Shown: positions 1-6,914 of the stretch, piece after piece
Position numbering within the stretch: position 1 is the stretch's first letter
How the letters are laid out: every line of letters begins with the position of its first letter
From: Lacticaseibacillus baoqingensis
GTDB taxonomy: Bacteria; Bacillota; Bacilli; Lactobacillales; Lactobacillaceae
Reading direction: 5' to 3'
NCBI RefSeq assembly: GCF_003946165.1
Contig: NZ_RHOI01000024.1
Location: forward strand, 1-44,771
DNA: 44,771 nucleotides
Notes under the pieces: model-generated
What the model was told of the DNA's origin: nothing
Seen by the model: the letters and a program-made list of their open reading frames with translations, nothing else
The model's database searches: none
Program-made: the position numbers and the translations under genes

Positions 1-263
1 TGGAGATTGGCAATGCTGGCAGCGGGACGCTTCAATCTGGCGACCAAGGTGGCAATTCGTTGCTGCACAAGCATAATCGGGCAGTGCACTTGCCGCAAAG
101 CGTAAAGTTCACGATTCATCGCCACCAGCTCATTATAAATAAAGCGACTGGCATCGCGGTTGCGTTTGATCAAGCATTTCTGTTCAGTCGATGGATAGAC
201 ACGCAGGCGTACGCCGAAGTGATACGGGAGTTGTACCATGGTTACTGTTTTAGGCTTAGGCAT
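1..263 (-). CDS. tnpB: IS200/IS605-type TnpB (OrfB) transposase-associated protein, N-terminal part, cut by the window edge
   Basis: About 87 codons are visible, starting with MPKPKTVTMVQLPYHFGVRL and continuing with RVYPSTEQKCLIKRNRDASR and FIYNELVAMNRELYALRQ. This is the helix-turn-helix N-terminus characteristic of OrfB/TnpB proteins of IS605-type elements, which are RNA-guided nucleases. The start ATG (261-263) has a strong GGAGGTGA ribosome site at 268-275. The reading frame is open to base 1, so the RuvC-like catalytic part and the right end lie outside. No tnpA lies upstream, so this may be an element with tnpB only. Its own promoter sits at 290-318. Whether the gene is intact cannot be judged here. 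Confidence 0.8.
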   Translation of the reverse strand, partial: MPKPKTVTMVQLPYHFGVRLRVYPSTEQKCLIKRNRDASRFIYNELVAMNRELYALRQVHCPIMLVQQRIATLVARLKRPAASIANL

Positions 264-385
264 ATTGTCACCTCCATCATGGTAAAAGCAATATACCAAA
301 CACACGTTCCCGTGTCAAGCTACATTTTTGGCGGTACTCGCCAACTTGCATTCCTCCTCCGATTGAAATCGGGGGATTCTTGCTT
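264..385 (-). mobile_element. Left-end region of the IS605-type element, with three small hairpins
   Basis: Between tnpB and the ccpA terminator lie three short inverted repeats: ACACG/CGTGT (302-306, 311-315), TTGGCG/CGCCAA (328-333, 339-344) and CCTCCGAT/ATCGGGGG (356-363, 368-375, one wobble). Subterminal hairpins are the recognition feature of IS200/IS605 ends, which lack terminal inverted repeats and make no target duplication. The outer boundary is probably between about 376 and 400, but I cannot fix the base without the empty site. Confidence 0.5.
290..318 (-). promoter_or_regulatory. Promoter of tnpB
   Basis: Read on the minus strand this is TTGACA, a 17-base spacer, and TATATT, close to sigma-A consensus and about 27 bases before the start codon. 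The ACACG/CGTGT inverted repeat overlaps its -35 box and spacer, so it might act as an operator or a folded transposon end as well. Confidence 0.65.
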
Positions 386-415
386 TGACTATATTGAACC
401 GCAACCAAGGCCAAC

Positions 416-446
416 AAAAAAGAGTGCGCAAGCGCACTCTTTTTTG
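416..446. terminator. Bidirectional terminator after ccpA
   Basis: AGAGTGCG, loop CAAG, CGCACTCT (421-440) is flanked by an A-run on the left and a T-run on the right. It can stop ccpA transcription (minus) and also plus-strand transcription. Confidence 0.85.
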
Positions 447-454
447 TTATCGCT

Positions 455-1456
455 TTACTTCGTTGACTTGCGGGTAGTGATATCAAACCCTAGCCGGATC
501 GTCTTGGCATCGATATCTTCTTTGTTCATCATCTTAGTCAATAACCGCATGGCCACAGCCCCAATATCATACAACGGCTGGTCGATGGAGGTCATTTGCG
601 GACGCGCCATTTCGGTGAGCTTCGTATTGTTGCTGGTGATCAATTCAAAGTCAGCTGGTACGGAGATGCCTTCATCCAATGCCCCATCCAAAACCCCAAA
701 CGCTAACTCGTCATCGCCGACTAAAGCGGCGGTCGCGCCTGCTTTTTGCAGCTGCTTGAACATTGCCAAGCCGGCATGGTAGCTGGCTTCGCTTTCAAAG
801 ACCAGCGATTCATCATAGGCTAAACCAGCTTTGGCTAAAGCCTGCTTATACCCTTGCAAACGATACTGACCGTTGATCGGCTGCGCCAGCGGACCCGTAA
901 CCAAAGCGACCTTTTGATTGCCGGAATCGATCAAGCGTGTCGTCGCGGCTTCGACTGCGGCAACATAATCAATATTCACAGAGCCCACTTGCTCGTCAGG
1001 ATCAACGGAGCCGGCCAAGACGATCGGCGTCTTGCTGCGGGAGAATTCTTGGCGGATACTGTCTGAAATATCATGCCCCATGTAGATCAACCCGTCCACT
1101 TGCTTGGCCAAAAGGGTGTTTAACACTTGCACTTCTTTTTGACTATTCTCATCAGAATTTGCCAAGATGATGTTGTACTTGTACATGGTTGCCACATCGT
1201 CGATCCCGCGTGCTAAGCTGGAGAAGAACATGTTCGTGACATCAGGAATGATCACCCCGACTGTCGTGGTCTTCTTGCTTGCTAAACCACGAGCAACCGC
1301 GTTAGGACGATAATCTAGGCGATCGATGACCTCTAGTACTTTCTTGCGCGTTGCGGGCTTAACATTCGGGTTCCCATTGACGACCCGTGACACGGTAGCC
1401 ATCGAAACGTTGGCTTCACGTGCCACGTCATAAATTGTGATTGTTTGTTTTTCCAT
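455..1456 (-). CDS. ccpA: Catabolite control protein A (LacI/GalR family)
   Basis: 333 residues, the usual length. An N-terminal LacI-type helix-turn-helix (about residues 6-27, IYDVAREANVSMATVSRVVN) is followed by a hinge with the conserved YRPNAVARGLA and a periplasmic-binding-protein-like effector core. CcpA binds cre sites together with HPr phosphorylated on Ser46 and is the global regulator of carbon catabolite control in Firmicutes. The AAGGAG ribosome site lies before the ATG. The gene is divergent from pepQ, an arrangement known from other lactobacilli, and a cre-like site lies in the shared intergenic region, consistent with autoregulation. The assignment to CcpA rather than another LacI paralogue rests on the strong match and the pepQ neighbour. 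Confidence 0.95.
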   Translation of the reverse strand: MEKQTITIYDVAREANVSMATVSRVVNGNPNVKPATRKKVLEVIDRLDYRPNAVARGLASKKTTTVGVIIPDVTNMFFSSLARGIDDVATMYKYNIILANSDENSQKEVQVLNTLLAKQVDGLIYMGHDISDSIRQEFSRSKTPIVLAGSVDPDEQVGSVNIDYVAAVEAATTRLIDSGNQKVALVTGPLAQPINGQYRLQGYKQALAKAGLAYDESLVFESEASYHAGLAMFKQLQKAGATAALVGDDELAFGVLDGALDEGISVPADFELITSNNTKLTEMARPQMTSIDQPLYDIGAVAMRLLTKMMNKEDIDAKTIRLGFDITTRKSTK

Positions 1457-1536
1457 TCTTTAATTGCTCCTTATTTCACAGTTGAACTAATATCTCAGCT
1501 TTAATTTACAACCCACTCTAACAGAATAAAATTGGG

Positions 1537-1552
1537 AATGCAAGCGTTTTAC
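1537..1552. promoter_or_regulatory. Candidate cre (CcpA operator) between ccpA and pepQ
   Basis: AATGCAAGCGTTTTAC matches the cre core TGNAARCGNWWW and departs only at the last two positions. It lies about 80 bases before ccpA and 105 bases before pepQ. Its position in the ccpA-pepQ gap makes CcpA binding plausible; it has not been shown here. Confidence 0.6.
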
Positions 1553-1611
1553 TGAATTTTTCACTGAAACTTTCAAGAGCGTTTTTCAGAAAGCCGACGG
1601 GATGCGACTTA

Positions 1612-1620
1612 TGCTATACT
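1612..1620 (+). promoter_or_regulatory. Extended -10 promoter of pepQ
   Basis: TG-C-TATACT forms an extended -10 element about 40 bases before the pepQ start. No good -35 box is seen at the right distance, which is common for extended -10 promoters. The pepQ ribosome site is GTGGAGG, just before the ATG at 1659. Confidence 0.6.
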
Positions 1621-1658
1621 AAAAACGATTATGAGCAAAAAATGAGTGGAGGTTCGCC

Positions 1659-2759
1659 ATGAATCAGCAACTAACCAGCCTACAAAAGTGGGTCCAAGAT
1701 GAAGGTCTTGATGTGGCTTACATCTCAAATTTTACCAATATCAACTATTTCACGGATTTCTTCCAAGATCCTGAAGAACGCGTGACTGGCCTGTTTGTTT
1801 TTCCTGATCACGAGCCCTTCCTTTTTACCCCGGCACTATCATTGGAAGCGGTCAAAAAATCTGGTTGGCCATATGCCGCCTTTGGCTATCTCGATCACGA
1901 AGATCCTTTCGCATTGATCGCCGATCACATTCGTGCCATCAACCCCAACCCGCTGCGTTGGGGAATCGAAAAAGCCGACTTAGCCGTCTCAAAATTCGAA
2001 GCGCTGATGCATGAATTCCCGCAAGCAAGCTTTCCAGCTGATGCCAGCCCGAAGATCGAACAACTGCAGCTGATCAAGACCCCAGCTGAGCTCGAGACGA
2101 TGATCGTCGCAGGGCAGCAAGCCGATGCGGCTTTTAAAGCCGGTTTTGCTGCGCTCAAAGCCGGGATCAGCGAACAAGCGGTCGTCGCTGAAATCGAATA
2201 TGCCATGATGAAACAAGGCGTCATGCATATGTCTTTTGACACCATCGTGCAAGCTGGCATTGATGCCGCTGACCCGCACGGCGGCCCAGAAGCGACCCCT
2301 GTGCGACCCGGTGAGCTGGTGTTGTTTGACCTTGGGACCAACAATCACGGTTATATGAGTGACGCCACGCGCACAGTCGCCTTTGGCGGTGCGGTTTCGC
2401 CTAAAGCCAAGGAGATCTTTGATGTTTGTTTGGAAGCACAACTGACTGCACAAGCGGCAGTGCGTCCTGGGTTGACCGCAGCCGCTTTAGACAAGATCGC
2501 CCGTGACGTGATCACAAAAGCCGGCTACGGCGAATACTTCAATCACCGATTGGGCCACGGGATCGGCATGTCGACGCATGAATTTCCGTCGATCATGGCT
2601 GGCAATGATATGCCATTACAAGCAGGCATGTGTTTCTCTATTGAACCTGGGATCTATATCCCTGGCGTCGCTGGGGTCCGCATTGAAGACTGTGTCCATG
2701 TCACCGCAGATGGTTGCGAACCATTCACGCATACTAACAAGGAATTCACGATCATCTAG
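1659..2759 (+). CDS. pepQ: Xaa-Pro dipeptidase PepQ (metallopeptidase M24)
   Basis: 366 residues. It is a cytoplasmic prolidase that splits dipeptides with C-terminal proline and so helps use casein-type peptides. The N-terminal creatinase-like domain is followed by the pita-bread catalytic domain. The five expected metal ligands are visible: D224 and D235 (LFDLGTNNHGYMSDATRT), H300 (GHGIGMSTHE), E329 (SIEPGIY) and E343 (VRIED). It is divergent from ccpA and ends before a very strong terminator. Carbon control through the intergenic cre-like site is likely by analogy with other lactobacilli. Confidence 0.95.
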   Translation: MNQQLTSLQKWVQDEGLDVAYISNFTNINYFTDFFQDPEERVTGLFVFPDHEPFLFTPALSLEAVKKSGWPYAAFGYLDHEDPFALIADHIRAINPNPLRWGIEKADLAVSKFEALMHEFPQASFPADASPKIEQLQLIKTPAELETMIVAGQQADAAFKAGFAALKAGISEQAVVAEIEYAMMKQGVMHMSFDTIVQAGIDAADPHGGPEATPVRPGELVLFDLGTNNHGYMSDATRTVAFGGAVSPKAKEIFDVCLEAQLTAQAAVRPGLTAAALDKIARDVITKAGYGEYFNHRLGHGIGMSTHEFPSIMAGNDMPLQAGMCFSIEPGIYIPGVAGVRIEDCVHVTADGCEPFTHTNKEFTII

Positions 2760-2771
2760 TCAAAAACGCAC

Positions 2772-2828
2772 GTCAAAAGCGGCGGGCTAAGATCACCGGA
2801 TTGGTGATCTTAGCCCGCCGCTTTTGAC
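2772..2828. terminator. Bidirectional terminator: perfect 26-bp inverted repeat
   Basis: The arms 2772-2797 and 2803-2828 are perfect reverse complements separated by GGATT. The outer part is A-rich on the left (CAAAAG) and T-rich on the right (CTTTTG). It lies between the convergent pepQ and ytxH-like genes, three bases beyond the stop of the latter. Confidence 0.85.
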
Positions 2829-2831
2829 TCG

Positions 2832-3290
2832 TTATTGCTGGTCGTCTTGATCTGATGTTGTTTCCGGTTCTGGTTCCGGCTGAGGTGCGGATTGCTTGGC
2901 ATCGTCGGCAGAGTCTTTGGCTTGGGCAAAAGCGCTCTTGCCATCTAACACGATATCATCAAAATCATCACTCGCCGCAACTTCTGGGGCGGCGGTCAAT
3001 TCATCTTTCAACGCCTGGGTTTGGTCATCATACGTGTTCAGATCAGCGTCTTGTGGTTTTGCTTTATCTTTCAGATTCTCCACGAGATCAGTCGCAGATT
3101 CGCGCCAATCAGCGGTTGCTTCGCGGGCATAGTCATAATAATCCGCGGCCCGATCAGCCAGATCATCTTTCTTTTGGGTAAACTTACGCCGTAATTCATC
3201 GGAAGTTTGCGGCGTCAACAGATATGTCGTCGCCAATGCACTCGTTGCACCTAAAATGAAACCTAAGAAAAAGTGTCCTTTTTTAGCCAT
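2832..3290 (-). CDS. ytxH: YtxH-domain protein (general-stress/envelope type)
   Basis: 152 residues. The N-terminus MAKKGHFFLGFILGATSALA with the following TYLLTPQTSDELRRKF is the YtxH signature: a short membrane-anchoring hydrophobic segment (about 7-26) followed by a charged helical region. The rest is highly acidic, rich in D, A, Q and E with a PEPEPE tract, and probably disordered. The molecular function of YtxH proteins is not established; in Bacillus ytxGH is a general stress operon. Only 10 bases separate it from the upstream DUF948 gene, so the two are co-transcribed. Confidence 0.8.
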   Translation of the reverse strand: MAKKGHFFLGFILGATSALATTYLLTPQTSDELRRKFTQKKDDLADRAADYYDYAREATADWRESATDLVENLKDKAKPQDADLNTYDDQTQALKDELTAAPEVAASDDFDDIVLDGKSAFAQAKDSADDAKQSAPQPEPEPETTSDQDDQQ

Positions 3291-3300
3291 GAGCTGCCTC

Positions 3301-3717
3301 CTAGTCTTTCTTCTTCAATAAATTCATTGCTGCTTTACCAACTCTTGCTGCTACCGTGATCTTCGCTGAATTGGCCGCGCCATTGGCCACTTTGGTCGCA
3401 AGACTGCGCGTAGAACTGTTCAGATCCGAAACGCTTTCTCCTAATTCCCCGATCGCGTCAAAAACCGGATCGATCGCCGCGACCTTACCGTTAACGTCTT
3501 CCAGCAAGGTGTTTGACTTCGTTAATAGGGCCTCGACTTCATGCGTCAACGTTCCTAACTCGCCATTCACCACATCCAGCGTCGCGTTGACCGAAACGAC
3601 CGTTTGTTTGACTTCTTTAGTCACACCGGCAACTTTAAATCCGATCGCCGCTAATGCGACGGCGATGATCAAAAATGCGATTGCCGCAATGAGTCCGGCA
3701 ATTCCTCCTAACGTCAT
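3301..3717 (-). CDS. ytxG: DUF948 membrane protein (YtxG-like)
   Basis: 138 residues. One N-terminal transmembrane segment (about 5-30, GGIAGLIAAIAFLIIAVALA) is followed by a long helical region with regularly spaced hydrophobic residues and repeated short VNATLD/VNGELG/VNGKVAA motifs, as in the DUF948 family. The role is unknown; it may form coiled-coil assemblies at the membrane. It precedes the YtxH gene as in the Bacillus ytxG-ytxH operon. An AAGGAGGGTG ribosome site precedes the ATG, and a sigma-A-like promoter lies at 3771-3799. Confidence 0.8.
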   Translation of the reverse strand: MTLGGIAGLIAAIAFLIIAVALAAIGFKVAGVTKEVKQTVVSVNATLDVVNGELGTLTHEVEALLTKSNTLLEDVNGKVAAIDPVFDAIGELGESVSDLNSSTRSLATKVANGAANSAKITVAARVGKAAMNLLKKKD

Positions 3718-3770
3718 GCAACACCCTCCTTATCCGCTATGCGTTTCGATGCACACGGCTGACTATGTTA

Positions 3771-3799
3771 AGAATATCATCATTACTGGGGCCGTTCAA
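3771..3799 (-). promoter_or_regulatory. Promoter of the ytxG-ytxH operon
   Basis: On the minus strand TTGAAC, 17 bases, TATTCT, about 55 bases before the ytxG start. It is nearly back to back with the mscS promoter. Confidence 0.6.
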
Positions 3800-3803
3800 A
3801 TCA

Positions 3804-3832
3804 TTGTGCGACTTTGGTAAGATAGACATAAT
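3804..3832 (+). promoter_or_regulatory. Promoter of mscS
   Basis: TTGTGC, 17 bases, CATAAT; 23 bases lie between the -10 box and the mscS start. Confidence 0.55.
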
Positions 3833-3855
3833 CATGCTTACGCGAAAGGACGATC

Positions 3856-4734
3856 ATGTTGTTTCTCACCCAAACCAAAAACCTTACGCAACAAACGAAT
3901 CTGCTCCTGCGTTATCTGGACAACATCAATTGGGATGCGGTCTTCAATCACCTGATCACCGTCATTGGCGAGATCATTTTTTTCACCATCTTATTCATGG
4001 TGATCCGCAGCGTTGGCAAGCGATTGATCACCCGCGGCTTCGTTTCCTACAAGAATCGCAGCCGCCTCAGCGGGACGCGCGTGGATACCATGCGGACTTT
4101 GACCAGTAACATCTATTCGTATACCGTGTTGTTTTTCTACTTCTATGCGGTTTTGTCCGTACTGGGCGTACCAGTGGGGACTTTGATCGCTGGGGCTGGG
4201 GTCGTAGGGATCGCTTTGGGCTTAGGGGCTCAAGGTTTCGTTTCCGACGTTGTCACCGGGATCTTCATCATCTTAGAAGGCCAATTCGATGTCGGCGATG
4301 CCGTCAAGCTTGGCGCGATTTCTGGCACCGTCACCTCAGTCGGCTTGCGGACCACGACGGTCAAAAGCCCCGACGGCACGGTCAACTTCATTCCCAATCG
4401 CAATATCAGTATCGTCTCCAACCTTTCTCGCAGTCAAATGCAAGTATTGATCAACTTGCCAGTGGCGCCAGATGTGGACTTAGAATTGCTGCGTCAAACC
4501 TTGACCGCCGTGAACCATGACCTGCTCGCTAAAACCCCTGCCATTACCGATGGCCCTGCTTTATTAGGGATGAGCGCCAATGGTGATGGGACTTTCGCCT
4601 ACCAAGTGATGATGCATGTGAAAAACGGAGAACAATTAGCGGTGCAGCGAAAGTTTTTAGGCGCCTATCTCAACGCGCTGGCAGCCGCTGGGATCCAGAT
4701 TCCTACCCCGAAATTGCGCCAGCCGCAAAAATAA
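3856..4734 (+). CDS. mscS: Small-conductance mechanosensitive channel, MscS family
   Basis: 292 residues, close to the 286 of E. coli MscS. Three transmembrane segments are seen (about 35-55, 85-110 and the pore helix 110-135). The pore helix is followed by the family signature GLGAQGFVSDVVTGIFIILE and by VGDAVKLG, then the beta-domain with SPDGTVNFIPNRNISIVSNL. The protein opens on membrane tension and releases solutes after hypo-osmotic shock. An AAAGGA ribosome site precedes the ATG. A single-gene unit closed by the terminator at 4764-4796. It could alternatively be a YkuT-type paralogue. Confidence 0.9.
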   Translation: MLFLTQTKNLTQQTNLLLRYLDNINWDAVFNHLITVIGEIIFFTILFMVIRSVGKRLITRGFVSYKNRSRLSGTRVDTMRTLTSNIYSYTVLFFYFYAVLSVLGVPVGTLIAGAGVVGIALGLGAQGFVSDVVTGIFIILEGQFDVGDAVKLGAISGTVTSVGLRTTTVKSPDGTVNFIPNRNISIVSNLSRSQMQVLINLPVAPDVDLELLRQTLTAVNHDLLAKTPAITDGPALLGMSANGDGTFAYQVMMHVKNGEQLAVQRKFLGAYLNALAAAGIQIPTPKLRQPQK

Positions 4735-4763
4735 TGTCACGCGCTCACTGAATCCAGTAAAAA

Positions 4764-4796
4764 GGACCAGCCAATCTGTTTTGGCTGGCCTTTTTT
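4764..4796. terminator. Terminator after mscS, probably bidirectional
   Basis: CCAGCCAA (4767-4774), loop TCTGTT, TTGGCTGG (4781-4788), then CC and six Ts; As precede the stem on the left. It also lies just after the stop of the convergent CBS-domain gene. Confidence 0.85.
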
Positions 4797-4806
4797 GGCG
4801 GGCAGA

Positions 4807-5286
4807 TCACTCGGTTTCATGTTCTTTAGGCGTCATTTGGTAATAATGATCGAGGTTATGGGCAATGTAATTGATCCCTTTCATCACCTCACGCCGCGTC
4901 ACGATCCCGGTAAAGGTCCCATCATCTTGGACGACTGGCAAAAAAGGATTATCGACCAGCAGATGCAAGACATTTTCGACGGCATATGGATTATCAATGG
5001 TCACCACATCGGTTTCCATCACATCCCCAACGCATTGTTGATCCAGCGCCTCAAGGCTGAAATCATCAAGGCCAAGCATCTGGTCAGTGATCATCGCAAG
5101 CGATAATAGACCTTTAAAGTGATCTTGATTGTCTAAAACTGGGATCTTTGCATAGCGCACCTTCGTCAAGAGCAAAAAAGCATGTCGCAAAGAATTATCA
5201 ACCCCGACGCTCGCGACCACGTCACCAGGGATCATAAAGTGCTCACGATTTTCTATCATCATGTGATCAATTGCTTGGTTGAACAT
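4807..5286 (-). CDS. cbpB: CBS-domain protein, CbpB/DarB-like (probable c-di-AMP receptor)
   Basis: 159 residues from the chosen ATG at 5284-5286, which has an AAAGGAG ribosome site; an upstream in-frame ATG at 5332-5334 lacks one. The protein is two CBS domains and little else (about residues 14-75 and 85-140), with motifs ENREHFMIPGDVVASV, KVRYAKIPVLD and DNPFLPVVQDDGTFTGIVTR. This architecture and length match B. subtilis DarB (YkuL) and Listeria CbpB, which bind c-di-AMP and, when free, stimulate the (p)ppGpp synthetase Rel. The function here is inferred from the family. A KimA-like potassium importer, another c-di-AMP-linked protein type, lies at 38555. Confidence 0.75.
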   Translation of the reverse strand: MFNQAIDHMMIENREHFMIPGDVVASVGVDNSLRHAFLLLTKVRYAKIPVLDNQDHFKGLLSLAMITDQMLGLDDFSLEALDQQCVGDVMETDVVTIDNPYAVENVLHLLVDNPFLPVVQDDGTFTGIVTRREVMKGINYIAHNLDHYYQMTPKEHETE

Positions 5287-5370
5287 ATGGACACTCCTTT
5301 TTGTTTCCTTTATTATCTTACCGCATTCAAGCATGTGAAGATATATACAAATAAAAATCTTTACATGGCC

Positions 5371-5399
5371 TTAACAGTTATTTACTATAGTTGTATAAC
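5371..5399 (+). promoter_or_regulatory. Promoter of the glpF-like gene
   Basis: TTAACA, 17 bases, TATAAC, about 57 bases before the start codon. The ribosome site GGAGGAG is at the usual distance. Confidence 0.7.
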
Positions 5400-5455
5400 T
5401 TGGTACCATTGTAATCATATGCTGTCTGCACACACAATAATTATGGAGGAGAAAA

Positions 5456-6187
5456 ATGACATACGATTTAGGCGTTCGCCTTGCAGCAGAATTTATCGGT
5501 ACTGCAATTATGGTCGCCCTGGGCAATGGGTCAGTCGCAAACGTTGATTTGAAAGGGACTAAGGGTAACGGCTCTGATTGGATGCTGATTGCCGTAGGTT
5601 ATGGTGCCGGGGTCATGATCCCAGCCATGATCATCGGGGGGATTTCTGGTAATCACATCAATCCGGCCTTCACACTTGGTTTAGCGGTTTCTGGTTTATT
5701 TCCATGGACTGAAGTGTTACCTTATATTTTGATCCAATTTGCTGGGGCTATCTTTGGCCAGGCAATGGTCGTCGCAGCTTATAAGCCGCATTATGATCTC
5801 ACCACCAACCCGCAACACATTTTAGGGACTTTTAGCACCATTAGCGCCACCAAGAGTCAGCTCAACGGCTTCATCAACGAATTTATTGGTTCTTTTATTC
5901 TTTTCTTTGGGGCGTTAGGGATCACCAAGGCACCATTTTTCGCCAATAATTTAGGGACTGCGCATATGGCCTTAGGATTTTTGGTCGCTACTTTAGTCGC
6001 ATCCTTTGGCGGTCCCACTGGTCCGGCTTTGAACCCAGCGCGTGACTTAGGGCCGCGGCTCTTGCACCAATTGCTGCCACTCAAGCACAAAGGCTCCTCT
6101 GATTGGGGCTATGCCTGGGTTCCAGTGGTTGCACCAACGCTGGCTGCAATCACCGCAATCGCCTTATATAAGAACGTCTTCATGTAA
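5456..6187 (+). CDS. glpF: Aquaglyceroporin, GlpF family
   Basis: 243 residues, six transmembrane segments in two halves. The two pore NPA motifs are intact: N69-P70-A71 (GNHINPAFTLG) and N193-P194-A195 (PALNPARDLGPR). The aspartate after NPAR is the mark of glycerol-conducting members rather than strict water channels. No glpK or glpO is next to it. In lactobacilli, GlpF-type channels also carry D/L-lactic acid and water (LarD/GlpF1), so the substrate cannot be decided from sequence. Single-gene unit with its own promoter and a strong terminator. Confidence 0.88.
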   Translation: MTYDLGVRLAAEFIGTAIMVALGNGSVANVDLKGTKGNGSDWMLIAVGYGAGVMIPAMIIGGISGNHINPAFTLGLAVSGLFPWTEVLPYILIQFAGAIFGQAMVVAAYKPHYDLTTNPQHILGTFSTISATKSQLNGFINEFIGSFILFFGALGITKAPFFANNLGTAHMALGFLVATLVASFGGPTGPALNPARDLGPRLLHQLLPLKHKGSSDWGYAWVPVVAPTLAAITAIALYKNVFM

Positions 6188-6195
6188 TTATTCCT

Positions 6196-6228
6196 ACCGC
6201 CAACGGCGTTGCCGTTGGCGGTTTTTTT
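6196..6228 (+). terminator. Terminator of glpF
   Basis: ACCGCCAACGGC (6196-6207), loop GTT, GCCGTTGGCGGT (6211-6222), then a T-run. Confidence 0.9.
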
Positions 6229-6385
6229 GTGGCTAACAAGTCACAAGGCCATGATCGCCTTACAAAACAGGCCCCTTAAGCCCACGATCAAAACCGTCGT
6301 CTCAAGGTGCCTGTATGCTGCACAAAACCGTGATCTGCCGCGGTCTTGATGCAATATTGCCAAAAGTTTTTCATCCCCATACTGC

Positions 6386-6901
6386 TTAGCGCTGCCAGTC
6401 AAATGCCAGTTTCGGCACCGGTTGACCATCGCGATTCACATATTGTACATGATATTGGGTGGAGGTCCATGTGATCACGGCGTAAGTCCCGCCTAGACGG
6501 GCATATTGGCCGCGCGGCTGACTGATACTGCCGGGATTTAACACCAGCATCTGCTCCTCCATAAAGACCCCTAGCTGATGCGTATGCCCAAATAAGATGA
6601 TCTGCGCTTGTTGGGCTTGGCCGGCCGCTAATAAAGGCGCCAGCGTGAAATTCACGTTGAAGCGATGGCCATGCGTCATCCACACGCGCACCCCGCTAAA
6701 GTCTTGGGTGACGGTCAGGGGAAAATCCGGATCATCATCCATATTGCCAGCCACCGCTTGGTAAGTGTCAAACAATGGGTCATTCGCTGTTAGTTCAGAA
6801 TCACCGCAATAAAAATATCCATCTGCATCTGGTTGCTGTTTGAGGATCGTCTTTAAGATCTCGGCATCCCCATGGGTATCACTCACGACTACAAGCTTCA
6901 T
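6386..6901 (-). CDS. YfcE/YsnB-type metallophosphoesterase
   Basis: 171 residues, the whole calcineurin-like fold. All metal ligands are present: D8 and H10 (SDTHGD), D34 (CGDSE), N53 (AGNMDDD), H77 (THGHR) and H106/H108 (GHTHQ). Family members hydrolyse phosphodiesters in vitro with two divalent metals; the physiological substrate is unknown. It follows the murI-rdgB fusion by 13 bases and matches the Bacillus order racE-ysnA-ysnB, so it is probably the last gene of that operon. The region 6229-6385 beyond the stop holds only a weak AAGGC/GCCTT hairpin. Confidence 0.85.
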   Translation of the reverse strand: MKLVVVSDTHGDAEILKTILKQQPDADGYFYCGDSELTANDPLFDTYQAVAGNMDDDPDFPLTVTQDFSGVRVWMTHGHRFNVNFTLAPLLAAGQAQQAQIILFGHTHQLGVFMEEQMLVLNPGSISQPRGQYARLGGTYAVITWTSTQYHVQYVNRDGQPVPKLAFDWQR

Positions 6902-6914
6902 AGCGGACCTCCTT

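Noticed and set aside
277-486. 69-codon minus-strand frame over the IS left end and ccpA terminator
   Set aside because: It crosses the terminator hairpin and transposon-end hairpins and has no ribosome site.
60-782. 240-codon plus-strand open frame
   Set aside because: It runs antisense through the tnpB fragment, the terminator and ccpA, with no ribosome site and no recognisable protein character.
1574-1588. Second cre site near the pepQ promoter
   Set aside because: AAGAGCGTTTTTCA resembles cre but has one base too many in the core spacing and a poor left half.
6241-6429. 62-codon minus-strand frame after the metallophosphoesterase
   Set aside because: It overlaps the end of the phosphoesterase gene, lacks a ribosome site, and its composition (many Arg, Cys) looks random.
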